The position numbers were made by a program, and so were the translations under genes. From Phymatolithon calcareum (taxonomy: Eukaryota; Rhodophyta; Florideophyceae; Hapalidiales), in contig OZ345367.1 of NCBI GenBank assembly GCA_977006965.1, positions 434,001 through 498,000 on the forward strand: 64,000 nucleotides of DNA, read 5' to 3'. Under the pieces are notes generated by a model that saw only the letters and a list, made by a program, of their open reading frames with translations, made no database searches and was not told the DNA's origin. Shown here one piece after another: positions 1 to 10,504 of this stretch; the first letter of the stretch is position 1, and the number at the start of each line of letters is the position of its first letter.

Positions 1-1058
1 GCGCAATTTCACGATCCCAGCCTTCAAGTACTATCAGGGCTCTGATGCACGTGTGGCCTCCATCTGTGATCATTAATTGCGCTATCGAAAGAAAAGGCTT
101 TTGAAAACGCATTCCATTGTATAAGACGTCTGATCATATAAGCCGACAGCAGGACATTTGAGCAATCCTCTGGGACAACTCTACCTGCGGAGCATTGCAA
201 TCTCCCTAGCACAGAACAGGTCTAAGATGTCTGGACGAGGACGAACACACGACGCTGTGTTTCCTTTCTGTGGAAGGCGTCCAGCACGAAAAGCTCAGAA
301 AACTGAAAATACCGGTGAGCAGCATCTGTGGGCTACAAGAACGACATTCGCAAGCGCTACTTGTCCCTGAAGAGCGCCTAGAGGTACTTCGCTTGGAAGG
401 GAGTGAATGGATTTAACAGGTGGCAACGCCAGAAGGGTAGGGTAGGCGGGCACGTGGGATTTATGACTTCAAGGAATTTGAGAAAGTCGCGATTTACTCC
501 GGCTACCGTGGAAAGACGGTGGTAGGGACAAACCATAATCAGAACGCGTTCTGTTCTTATAATTCCGCGGATGACAAACCGATTGAGCTCAGGACCCGAC
601 TTAGAGCTCTTTCAGACTTCGCCAAGGAGAATTATTGTTTTTTAATACCACAGCGATAGCCTGTTTTTTAAAAACCAGGCAAGTCCACTGCCTGTTATCG
701 AAAGCGAGTTGTTCGACTCATATAAGTTCATCAAAGCGCAATCCGTTGAGTAAGCAATTTCACTAGGCATGAGCACATCTGCAGATTCAGACATCTTTGT
801 GCTGTTAATGCCGGCCTAAAAGATTCTATTGTATACCTTGGACTATATTTGGAAGAAACTATGAACTTGTCGCGTAATGAAAAGAGAATCATTGTGCGCA
901 CTCTCGCAACAAAGAAAGAAAACAGAATACTGCAAAGCCCCATGTCGATAATGGTCGCATAAACGAGAAACCAATTCTTCGGTAATGGTTTCACCTTCTT
1001 TCTGGTGGATGCATTTTGCCCTTGGCGTTGGTCGGGGACATAAACGCCGAACCCACTT
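1..1058. other. No supported gene
   Basis: Only short open frames without recognisable domains occur here. An ATG near 229 begins MSGRGR like a histone but the following residues do not fit any histone, so it is not called. No repeat with clear ends was seen. Confidence 0.5.
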
Positions 1059-2399
1059 TTAGGTTCTTCTCTTCAGAGTAGACCAGGAAACCAAAGAGAT
1101 ACCGTTCACCTCGAACAGCCCGGGCTTAAGTATATCCCACTGTGTTTCTTCGTTTGTAGCATCGAGCTCTTCGAAGTTGTCACTCGCAGTGTATAACAGT
1201 TTGTATTTGAACGGCTCAATAAGGTCAATGACAAACGCCTCAAATGGCACCTTGTTCAACCCCTGGTAACAAATATCAACTGGAAGCCTCAAGTCCCTCA
1301 TGATCGCCTCATAAATGCAAGAAAGCTTGTATATAACCAATCTTTTCCCGACAAGACTATGCAGTCTTGATCCTTGGTCTTGCATTGTCCAATGACGTTT
1401 AGAGAGATCAATTTCCTCCGTCTTCTGCTTCGAAGTATAAAAAACCTTGTACATCTGGCGATGGCGAAGCCTGTCTTGACACCCCACAACGAGCGCGCTG
1501 CATATCCTGGTGTTAGACTTTGACCGCACTCGGATGCATGTTCCAATGAGCTCCCTGCCGGTTGCCGTTCTCATCATATGGATCTTCTTGACATGCTGAG
1601 GGCGGTCTGCATTGGTTTCGTTATTCGCCTTGGCGGAAAATCCGTTCTGGCTGAAATTCTGCGACGAATGTTCACTTTGGCTTGTATTGTCAGACAACAT
1701 TTCGATTTCGGTGGCATTCAAAATTCGGTGATTGTTGTCCGTCAGCCGAGTAAACGTGCTAACGCGAGGAGTCTCGCAAAAAGTGATCATGTGAACCTGT
1801 TCACTTTTGAAGTATGCCTCCACATATGCCTTGCGAGGAGCCTTGATAGAGCCGTCAATGAGTTCAATGTACTTGTTTAATCTCGAAGCTGCAAAGAAAT
1901 GAGACGCTATAGGCCGTTGATCACTCCAGACTGTTCCCATTTGATCGGAAATAGTCTCTGTATCTGAATCAACAGTTTCATTAGGCATGGAATGGAGTAA
2001 ATTCAAACTCTTTTCAGTGAGAGGTGCCTTCTGTGCCTGGTCTCCAACCGCTTGCTCAAGATTGGCGGACATGACCGCTTCTTTGTTCACCAGCCGTGAA
2101 GCCGATATTGCAGATTGATTTCCGTGAACACTCTGCGATGTAATTGCGTCGTTCAAGAAAGCAGGACTAGAAAACGTAATAATAGTCCTTCCTGACACAT
2201 CCACAGTGTTTTTTGAATACTGCGATGAGGATGAAGATACAAGAAAACCCGTTTTGTTTGTTTCCGGTATATGGGCTAAGCGTGTTTCCACAGCCTGATA
2301 GTCTTCAACAATATTAATATCCTCAGTCTTCTGTTGCCCTGTGTCGCTTCGAGATGTCTTGTGGATTGAAATGTCAGGTGCTTGACCGGGCTCTGTCAT
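1059..2399 (-). CDS. Hypothetical protein with Tudor-like modules
   Basis: A single open frame of 446 codons without introns, far longer than chance frames nearby. The first ~165 residues are Ser/Thr-rich and low in order. Three C-terminal segments share the pattern of a small beta-barrel reader: about 170-232 (LNKYIELIDG ... KAYVEAYF ... MITF), about 275-335 (GRELIGTCIRVR ... MYKVFYTS ... EEIDL) and about 345-425 (VGKRLVIY ... FEAFVIDLI ... YKLLYTASDNFEELD). The layout 'G-x-x-(I/L)-x-(V/I)', a V-x-x-(Y/C) strand, then a Y/F strand and an acidic E-E-(I/L)-D turn is typical of Tudor/Agenet/PWWP-like folds. If so it may read methylated histones or proteins; that is inference from pattern only. 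The upstream neighbour is repeat-derived DNA, so origin in a mobile element cannot be excluded. Confidence 0.55.
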   Translation of the reverse strand: MTEPGQAPDISIHKTSRSDTGQQKTEDINIVEDYQAVETRLAHIPETNKTGFLVSSSSSQYSKNTVDVSGRTIITFSSPAFLNDAITSQSVHGNQSAISASRLVNKEAVMSANLEQAVGDQAQKAPLTEKSLNLLHSMPNETVDSDTETISDQMGTVWSDQRPIASHFFAASRLNKYIELIDGSIKAPRKAYVEAYFKSEQVHMITFCETPRVSTFTRLTDNNHRILNATEIEMLSDNTSQSEHSSQNFSQNGFSAKANNETNADRPQHVKKIHMMRTATGRELIGTCIRVRSKSNTRICSALVVGCQDRLRHRQMYKVFYTSKQKTEEIDLSKRHWTMQDQGSRLHSLVGKRLVIYKLSCIYEAIMRDLRLPVDICYQGLNKVPFEAFVIDLIEPFKYKLLYTASDNFEELDATNEETQWDILKPGLFEVNGISLVSWSTLKRRT

Positions 2400-3192
2400 T
2401 GCATTCCAGAGAAAACAACCTTGCCTAACATCCGCTGTTGCTGCGTTCGAGCTTTGATGAAGTATAGCCCGACATATGATACCTTATTGCTTTGGCGGTT
2501 GGATGGACAGCACGCGTTTTTCAGCAGTCATGAATTAGAGTGCTAAGCATCCATCCGTGGGTCGCATGCGAGCCTGAGATTTTTCAGCATTCTGCAAAAG
2601 ACGAACTCGTGGCACGCGGTAACCCAAGCATGTTTTGCCTCAGTTTGGTTCTAAGCCAACTCAAAACTCATACTAGATTCCATTCGTTCCTATGGGTGAT
2701 GAATTCGCGTGAGCGAAGGAAAGCCGCAGATCTGTTCTGAAGAACGAGAAGTATTGGAATCAGCACTACTTGCCATTATTGAGCATGAATCCGCTGGTTC
2801 GTACTTGTTTCCTTGTCACATTGTATACTCTCTACATTGACTGTACTCTTTCGCCGACTAGAAGATATGACGAGACAGAAAGAAACGATTCTTTCAGGTT
2901 GCCCACACGTCTGGAGACGATTAGGGTCACTTTTCGAAAATTTAACTTGTGCTGCCAAATAGACTCCTGTCTGTATTCCACGATCACCAGGATCAAGTGC
3001 GAACCATCAAAACTTCGTGCGGGAGAGTACTAGTCACAAGCGTCCTTCACCATGCTTAGCTCTGGGCTTCTCAGTCAACCTTGGTGTCTTCCACTTCAAT
3101 GCTTTTTCGACATTAGAAGATAAAGCGAAGAAGAAGAATCCACTCGAAAATCATGGCAGGAAGAGCGTTGTTCTGATTGTGCGAATACCAAG
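2400..3192. other. Intergenic, nothing recognised
   Basis: Several short overlapping frames, none with a recognisable domain. It ends at the left target-site copy of the LINE insertion that follows. Confidence 0.4.
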
Positions 3193-3205
3193 TTTCGCCC
3201 AAGTC

Positions 3206-4144
3206 TTTTTTTTTTTTTTTTAGTAGTATTTATTAAACGCTCTCAGTAACACTCTTTAGACTGTAAGGGAGATGCGTTTCAGTTGCTACAGCCTTGTAGC
3301 ATAGTATAACATTCATATATGCTTCTTCCGCAATCTTGTATATCGTGGCCCTAGCTGCAAAAACCCACATCGGACGGATGTGGGAAAAGCTTAGAGTCCT
3401 CTATGCGCTCAGCGGCGACTTGAGCTCGCAATTCTTATCCTTTGTTTTTCTATTCCATGTCCTCGTAAAAGGCACTGGTAAAGAAGAGTAGCTGGTCCAG
3501 TGCTTCTTCGGTCTTCTTGGTCTCTTCTCCGGTCAGCTGGTATCTCGCCAAAGACGTTTCAACCGTGTGCAATAGCCTTGATATGATTTCGCCAAATTTG
3601 TCTTCTAGTAGTGTCGTGCTCAGTGGGGGAAATCTCCCAAACGCCCACTTCACCGCCAACTGACGATGACGTACTTTCGGAAGCCTTAAAATCACTGGAA
3701 TTGCTCCGACTATATCGTACGGTATCTTTCTCTTTCTGCTTGATTCCAAAGACTCCCCTTCATCATTGAAGAGTGATGCTTTCAGGGATCCTGCCGACAT
3801 TCCTTGCTTAAGATACTCCAAGGCCTTCTCGAACTGCTCATGCCTTAGCATTGCTGCCATGTCCCGACACACCCATTGCAATTCATCCACGTCTCTGCAA
3901 TCCTTTGGGACGGCCAGTAGGCTCTCTTTTTTTGTCTTCGCTCTCACGAGCATTTTGAGCGCTAAAACCATTCTCCTGTCTTCAGCTGCTTGGATGCGAC
4001 AGAGAAGACGAAGTCTTGCAGACCGGTTTTTCGCGATTCGTCCAAGGACTTGAGAGAAAAAGGTCCTCTCTACCTCTTCAATAGCTGTCTGGATTCTCGG
4101 CGTCCAAGGTGTTAGATGCATGGCATACTCCCATCTTGGCTGTA
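3206..4144 (-). mobile_element. 5'-truncated LINE copy with 13-bp TSD
   Basis: The sequence TTTCGCCCAAGTC occurs at 3193-3205 and again at 4145-4157, exactly flanking the copy. On the minus strand the copy ends in a poly(A) (the T run from 3206), preceded by AATAAATACTACT. Inside, 3450-4144 encodes the end of a non-LTR polyprotein: QPRWEYAMHLTPW (the end of the reverse transcriptase, like the usual 'VRP.LEYG' segment), then about 220 residues with RKRKIPYDI and VRHRQLAVKWAFGRFP, which recur in the copies at 10505 and 59520. The 5' end is truncated inside the ORF, as in target-primed reverse transcription. The remaining frame is open to its stop, so the copy is fairly young. Confidence 0.88.
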
Positions 4145-4157
4145 TTTCGCCCAAGTC

Positions 4158-5343
4158 TGCCGCTTAGGGAAAATTGATACCATGAAAGAATGCCGCATGT
4201 GGCCTCACTGCGAGAGCTTTGCTTTGTTGGCCTCTGGTTGCCTTGAGGTTCTCGGGTTCTCGGGTATCTCGAGGCGGCTCATAACGGAAGGCTATGGTTG
4301 CTTTTTGTCGACGATTGTAACGGAAAAATTTTCGGATCATTCTACACAGTTTTCTAGGAATGACAAGGGCGAGGATATGGATGAAGACACTGTGCGATAC
4401 GATTTGCAAAAACTGCCGGAGACGGAACCAACTAAAGGGTGGCAATGGTACACCAAATCTCTACAGTGCATATACCGGGATGAAGTGCATTTATTGAACG
4501 AAAGCCTACAAAACGCGAATAGATAATTGGGAACATGGTCCTTAGAGCGTCCATTCCGACGAGCAATTCATTCACAGAGTTTCAATATTTAGTGTTTAGA
4601 AGCATAAAAACATCCGACAAATTCGAATATGTATGCATGGATATTTCAGAATCCACAATCGTACCTGGCAGTACAGCGTCAAAGGGCCCCAAAATTGGGG
4701 TCTAACTCTTAGAGCTGTCATGCGTCGTCCACGCATGACAGCGCTGACAGTTAGACCATTGTTATAATTATGAAATAATGAGTGTTCAATTTCAAGGAAC
4801 GAAGAAGGACGTTTATCAAACCCTCGAAGCAGGGACGAGGAAGAATGCCCTCCTCACAGCGGCGCAATGGCACACAATGACCACGTGTACAATTCGTAGG
4901 CCCTTTTGACCGCATGAGACTCCGTTTCAACGTCCTCGATCTTATGATATCCAACTCTTAGTAGGGAGTGACCGCTGGTGCCAAGGGAGCCGGTCTGGCG
5001 CCGACCAATTGTGGACCTAAATCCAATGTTCCGAAATATTCCGATGTCAAGGTCATAGCACCTGCCAACCCTGGACCTCGCGCATCCAAACAACAAGCGA
5101 TCATGATGAAGCAGTGCAACATCCGCCTCAGTTCGCTCGACGGCATCGAGCAATTTTTTCCTTGTTTTCTACCCTACCATCTTTATACTAGTTTAGGGAA
5201 GCGGACGGACAGGGTTTGACTACGTCGAACTCTGGATGGCGCTCCTCACATGCGCTGGGTCAGTCCGAATAGCATTATAGGATGCGAAATCCGCGGGGCC
5301 CCACCCGCTGACCGTACATTACCGAGAATGCTCTATTGCGTTC
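4158..5343. other. Intergenic; contains one hairpin
   Basis: No frame here has a recognisable domain. The frame at 4116-4526 starts in LINE sequence and runs into unrelated DNA, so it is not called. The only structure seen is the hairpin at 4699-4757. Confidence 0.4.
4699..4757. repeat. Imperfect hairpin
   Basis: Outer arms GGTCTAACT and AGTTAGACC and inner arms GCTGTCATGCGT and ACGCATGACAGC face each other around a 5-base loop. It is one of a series of short hairpins in the window and has no visible promoter or coding role. Confidence 0.7.
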
Positions 5344-5357
5344 ACTAAAGTTCTGAA

Positions 5358-5437
5358 AGGTAGGTAGCAACTGAGGAAGCCTTGCCCATATCTTCGGAAG
5401 TCTGTGGGGCTTTTAAATAAACTTTGCTCAAAAAAAA
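5358..5437 (+). mobile_element. 80-bp LINE 3'-end insertion with TSD
   Basis: ACTAAAGTTCTGAA occurs at 5344-5357 and 5438-5451. The 80 bases between them are the 3' end of the LINE family seen at 10505-11748: GCCCATATCTTCGGAAGTCT, then GGGGCTTTTAAATAAACTT and a poly(A). This is a severely 5'-truncated copy. Confidence 0.88.
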
Positions 5438-5451
5438 ACTAAAGTTCTGAA

Positions 5452-6849
5452 GTTCTGGCACCTAGGGGAGATCAAGATGAACTAATTATATGTATTCATG
5501 TCTTGCTGTGGATCAACATGAAATGGTTTACAGCCTCTTAAAGTTAGCAATCCTTGGCAAGAGAAGACAGGAACAGGAAGACCAGAATCTGGCAAGTGCC
5601 AGATTTCAAAAAATGACTTGCCGGAGAGGTGGAAACTAAAGTTGTCACAACTCAGTGGCAGTGCGCCAATCAATAATGAACCAGAAGAATGCAGGTGCAC
5701 TCCCCGTCCCATACGAAACGAACTCCCTCCCTTCCTCCGTCGCAAGAAGCAACGAAGAGATCAGAAGACCGCAAAGTCGATCACGCGCTAAAATGATGTT
5801 AATAAACAATCCCTCGCAGAGCAAGAAGAAACCAGGTTTCAAAGCCCGGTCGACGCAATCCAGGAGATCTGCCCCAAGAACGTGAAGTAGAAATTTCTAT
5901 GTAGGCTGCCGGACTTAGCGTTATGATAAGCGTCGCAGATTCTATATGAGTTTACTTGAGGTTCTCGTTGTCAATAATATGGACAACGAGAGCTTCACGG
6001 AAATGCACATCCATCCATCTATCCATCCGTGACTGCTCGAAAAGAGAGCCAGGGATGGTCTGTACAGCAAAAAACTGCAGCACAGTTAAACCAACTTGCT
6101 TCGATCGCTACATTCGCCCCCAACAGGAGCACATCGTTGATTTAAATTTGCTATTACAATTCCTCCTGGAATCTTGGCGTCAAATTTTTGTGCCCGCAAA
6201 GAGTTCATTCCCAATACTGGGAATCAGCTTTTTGTCTCACGGACATGTGGCATATTATGTGATCGTAAGTGACAATCATTGACTCTCTAGAGTGTATAGT
6301 TGAGTAAAAGCTTTCCCTGCAATACGGGAACATCACTAATCAACGATTCAATCGCCAATATTACCGAGATCATGAGACATTCAGGACATGTGGCGTGTAG
6401 AAGGAGTGCAATGATGGAGCAGATGTGCATGTGCAGTCGATGCTGACAGTTGCGGAGAGTCTCCGATCACAAATGAACTTCTAAAGAATTTGTAGATGAC
6501 GAAGATGATTCCTTAAAATGACAAAGCCATAGAGCAGTATGGGGAGCGGTGGTGCGTGAAAAGATTGTCCTGAGACACGCTAAAACTGCCTCCATGAAAC
6601 AGATGTTTAATGGAGCTCCATAAAACCTAGTCGCATCTCCAAGTGCATCTCTATTTTTAAAAAACATTCCAGATCCTACTGCCTGTCTGTGGCCATGGGC
6701 TTTTTCGGAAGGCGCGCCTTCCGCTGATCGGACATGTACTTAGTATTTTAATACAAAAAGGGAGAAGAATTGGGAGGCAATGACTGTCCTATCAAAGACC
6801 GCGCTGTTAGATCCCTCGGCGATTGAAAATATGCGTTTCTCTTTGGGTA
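5452..6849. other. Intergenic, nothing recognised
   Basis: Overlapping short frames on both strands without family signatures. A small inverted repeat (CTCGTTGTC / GACAACGAG) lies near 5962-5990. No gene is supported. Confidence 0.4.
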
Positions 6850-6857
6850 CCAACAGG

Positions 6858-8088
6858 CACGCTTGGTACCAATATTATTTTTATTGTTTTTATTACAATT
6901 TATTGCAATATATTGCAATAAAGCCTTAATTGCCCTGAGAGGTACTTATTGCAATAATTATTGCAAAAAGTAAGGACATATAATCTAATATCAAGGTGCA
7001 TCCTTGCCCTCTTCGGCGCTTGAAAGATCGTCGTACAGCGCTACGGTACAGGATCTGTAGGGGAAATTTACAGAAAAGGGTTAAAGAAGCTTCCAACACA
7101 GTTTACGTATTGCAACCCGAATCTGCGGCATCCGATTGCCGTCAGGAATTCTGCTCTGTTATCGATGCCTCTCGATAAATACAGACACGTCGACCGGCAT
7201 TGACCGGAAATTGCTCCCGAATGCTGTCTTGCTTATGCGATCTCTTGGACTTCACACTCCAGCACTAAGTCCAGAATGTCAAGCAACGGACGCAAACCAG
7301 GCCTGAAAGAAGGTGTTCAGGTGCTAGCGCAGAAGCTACGTGAAGAAGAACGCGATGTGCAGTCTCGCATAACCGGGATAACACGCTATAAGGTGCCTTT
7401 TAACATCCTTCTATGCCCGAAAGGTGCTGACTGCCGAGACAATGGTGAAATCGCTTTTGAAAAAGGAAAGGGGTATACTAACCAATACAGCCACCTGAAG
7501 AGTTGCATATATCGTGCATGAATTGTGTGTGAGTCAGCATTCGAGTCGGGAGTTGTTAAGATACAGCGCGGTTAGTCCGATACTATGTCAAATGAAGAGA
7601 AGGATGCATGCAAGAAGCTCAAACTGGAACACGATGACGGTATAACAAGCTCCATCGGCGGATCGGGTGGAGGCCGGCTGTCGATGGCGGAAAGAATTGC
7701 CGTAAAAAAGTGCAAGCGTGCTGAGTTCCATCAGACTTATATAAATTGCGACTTTATTCTTGGATCAACTGCCGAGGTGGAGAGGCTTTGGTCGGTGGCA
7801 AGAATATTTTGACAGACAATCGCAAGAGGATGACACCGTTAAAGAGAACAAAGGTTACTGTGACCAGCAGTCGGTCTCCGTGGCGATGAACACTGCCCGA
7901 AGCGCAAGAGTGATCCAACGCGTGAGTGAAGACATGGCGCAGGAGGACCTGAATTAGATTATGTTTTTGCAATTGACATTGGAAGAATGGTCAGATATTG
8001 CAATTCCTTCAACCTTGCATTATTGGTATTGCAATTGCTATTGCATCATGTGCCCGAATAAATAACAATAATATTGGTACTATGTGAG
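6858..8088 (+). mobile_element. hAT-type deletion derivative with 8-bp TSD
   Basis: CCAACAGG is present at 6850-6857 and 8089-8096, an 8-bp duplication typical of hAT transposons. The ends form imperfect terminal inverted repeats: left CACGCTTGGTACCAATATT, right (complement) CTCACATAGTACCAATATT. Subterminal DNA at both ends is rich in ATTGCAAT/TTGCAATA motifs, as in the related copy at 58194-59506. The interior retains only broken transposase pieces, so the copy is non-autonomous. Confidence 0.85.
7276..7957 (+). pseudogene. hAT transposase remnants
   Basis: Two open pieces lie inside the hAT copy. 7276-7521 (81 codons) ends with a Cys/His-rich stretch (LLCPKGADC ... YSHLKSC) that could be the N-terminal zinc finger of a hAT transposase. 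7585-7812 ends YINCDFILGSTAEVERLWSV, matching the dimerisation region of hAT transposases and almost the same as YINCDFLLASTADVERLWSL in the copy at 59129. The frame breaks right after VARIF; the downstream LTDNRKRMTPL continues in the next frame, so one base has been lost or gained near 7808. The central catalytic part is missing. Confidence 0.75.
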
Positions 8089-8096
8089 CCAACAGG

Positions 8097-8830
8097 TCGC
8101 CGAGATAATCAACTACTTCTGCATGTAATGATTGCAAGACAGGCCTCGTAGTGCTCCTTCTCCTTCCCAAGAAACGGCCTTTAATGCTCCTTCTCTGGGC
8201 CAACTCTACGCCGAAGGCAAAGGGTAGCGTAATTTGGAGATTTTATTGTAGTGCCCAGTACCCCGTTTTCAGAGTAAGTTGACAACTATTGCACACTCTT
8301 AACGCGTCCCCTTCTTCCAATCAGGTTCCCGATTAGGCGTCTTGGCCAGTGGTCTGTAAGCCTGTACATTGCGTCTTCTAACGCTGTTAGCTCTTCCAGT
8401 GTCCAACTGGAGGTAGTTTCCAACATGCTGTTAACAGGATGTTGCGGACCAAGCGCATCCGTTGTGTCCCCTCAGCTCCGTGTCATTCCACTACGAGGAC
8501 TAATGTCAGAAAAAGTCGAGTGCTTCTACGGTACGTTCGCGAAATCGAGCATCCCGCTTTCCCAAGGAAGCCCATGTCATGATTGAGTGCTCATTTCATA
8601 CAAGGACCAATGACATTAGACACCATGGCCATAGGCAGATAGAAGATTTAGATCACGAAAACAGATCTGCCATTTTTCTCACTTCATTGTTATAGTCGTA
8701 CAGTACTAATTCAGAATCTACAGCGCGCCATTGGTTGGATCTTAACAGTTGTTCAAATCCGCATTGAAGAGTACATAGAAGAACTTCATGGTCTCCAATT
8801 CAATGTCGTGGCCATTTCGAGATTACCACA
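8097..8830. other. Intergenic before the glycosyltransferase pseudogene
   Basis: No recognisable gene or repeat end was found. The last ~110 bases may hold the promoter of the following gene but no clear element is visible. Confidence 0.35.
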
Positions 8831-10239
8831 ATGATCAGGCCGATTCTGTTGACTACCGGTTCACGAGGCGATATTGAGTCGCTTCTCGCTCTCTCCGAAG
8901 TTCTTTCAAGCTCACCTATTGTTGTCCAAACAACTCTTTGCATTCCGTCCAACATGATACATCTGGCTCCCTCAAACAACAATCGTTTTGAAGCAGTCCC
9001 GTTGATATTCTCGCTCGCTTGTGCGTTGGACTGCGTCCCCGCATTTCGCTCTGATGTGGAGCAAGACAATACTGCGAACCCCAAACCAGGCGCATCTAGT
9101 ATGATAGGTCTTTTCCATCGTGACCTGATACTACCTGATACCAAACGCATCCTTTTAGTTGCCGAGGCACCAAACAGCACCATCGTTGTCTCAACAGTCT
9201 TTACCTTCCCCATCGCACATATCATCTATGAAAAGCTTCACATACCGCTCATATCGCTCGAGCTCCAGCACAATGTTCCGTCGCTCTACTACCCGCCAAT
9301 TATGGTGAACGGTGAGGAAGCTGCCGCAGCCATATGCGCTCTTCAACAAGGAGACGTCAGCTCCTACAAATATAAGAAGAATCTCGAATCGCATATCAGT
9401 TTTATGCAGGAAACCTTTGCCCTTTCCCTTGAAGTCATGAACAAAGAGCGATCCGATCTCGGCCTCGCTCCCACCTCAGCCGAAGTCATATGGAACATGA
9501 GTTCCAACCCGAACATGCATATGGTTGTAGCTGTTCAGTCTCAACTGATGCCGCGAGCCCCCGACTTCCCCCCGAATGTGCACATCGTGGGTTGCCTCGC
9601 AGCCGCATTCACGCCGGCGACCTGGAACCCTGAACAAGTGCAGCCAGACTTAGCCGCATTCCTGCGATCTGGCCACACTCCCGCCGTGGTGACCTATGGT
9701 TCCATGAAATCACAGGGAGTAGCCCCCGCACTGATGAGGGTTCTCCTGTCAGGCATGATAGATGTCGGTGTAGAATGAGTGGTGATACTCCCTGGAAATG
9801 CACAGCTGGGGCTCCATCACCTGGACGAAGAGTCGGACAAATCGCTGCTTGCATGGGCCAAGGGTCGAGTTTTTGTGACGAAGGGTAACGTGCAGTACTC
9901 ATGGTTGCTGTCGCAATGTGAGATGATATTCTGCCATTGCGGCGCTGGGACGACGGGCGCGGCATGGCAGGTAGGCATACCGATTTTGGGCACTCCGATA
10001 TTCGTGGATCAGATATTTTTCGCCGAGCTTGTCAAGAGGATGCAACCTGGGAACCGCTTTGGTGCCGTTGGATTACCAAGTATCACCGCTGCAAGCGTTA
10101 CCGCAGGAGTCCTTTCTGTTCGGAAATCAACGGTGGTTGGAGCGGTGAGGAATTTTTTGTGGAACAGAATCGTCTGGATGAGAGCGTGGAGAAAGCTGGC
10201 AAGCTTGTTGAACGTATTTCCCGCTGTGCTGAAAACTAG
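8831..10239 (+). pseudogene. GT1-type glycosyltransferase pseudogene
   Basis: The N-terminus MIRPILLTTGSRGDIESLLAL is the GSRGD signature of UDP-sugar dependent glycosyltransferases of the sterol 3-beta-glucosyltransferase/UGT type. About 310 codons on, VVTYGSMKS starts the nucleotide-binding half, and HCGAGTTGAAWQVGIPILGTP followed by DQIFF is the donor-binding signature (normally HGGAGT; the second position is Cys here). A TGA stop (9776-9778) interrupts the frame between VGVE and VVILPGN, and reading resumes in the same frame. Near 10145 homology passes to the +1 frame, which gives a plausible C-terminus (LDESVEKAGKLVERISRC) ending about 10239. With one stop and one frameshift it is most likely dead. 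It would have transferred a sugar to a lipid such as a sterol. Confidence 0.8.
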
Positions 10240-10361
10240 TCTGAGTTTAGAGCGCAATTTTTGTAGGCGATTGAGTGTCGTGTTGTGTGATTGCATATAT
10301 TCTGAGTAAATCGTCTCTAGTTGGTATGATGTCTAAATCTCGTTTGCCCTTTCGCCGGATA

Positions 10362-10388
10362 TAAATAAAAATCTACATTTCTTCTTCT
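10362..10388 (+). repeat. 27-bp LINE tail fragment with TSD
   Basis: CCTTTCGCCGGATA (10348-10361) and CCTTTCGTCGGATA (10389-10402) flank TAAATAAAAATCTACATTTC plus a few bases. The same tail (TAAATAAAAATCTACCTTTC) ends the LINE remnant near 60265-60290. It reads as an extremely short retrotransposition product. Confidence 0.65.
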
Positions 10389-10504
10389 CCTTTCGTCGGA
10401 TACCGTTGCTCAATTTCAGCTTCGCGTCGGAGTTTATCGCCTCTGTTCTACTCTTTTATGCTGTATCTCTGAACACAGAAAAACAGCATTTAAGCTCCTA
10501 GACT

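Noticed and set aside
229-420. ATG followed by MSGRGR, like the start of histone H4 or H2A
   Set aside because: After six residues the sequence does not follow any histone in any frame, nor after a plausible splice.
9776-9778. In-frame TGA of the glycosyltransferase as a selenocysteine codon
   Set aside because: The position is not a catalytic Cys site, no SECIS-like stem was seen, and a second frameshift shows the gene is decaying.
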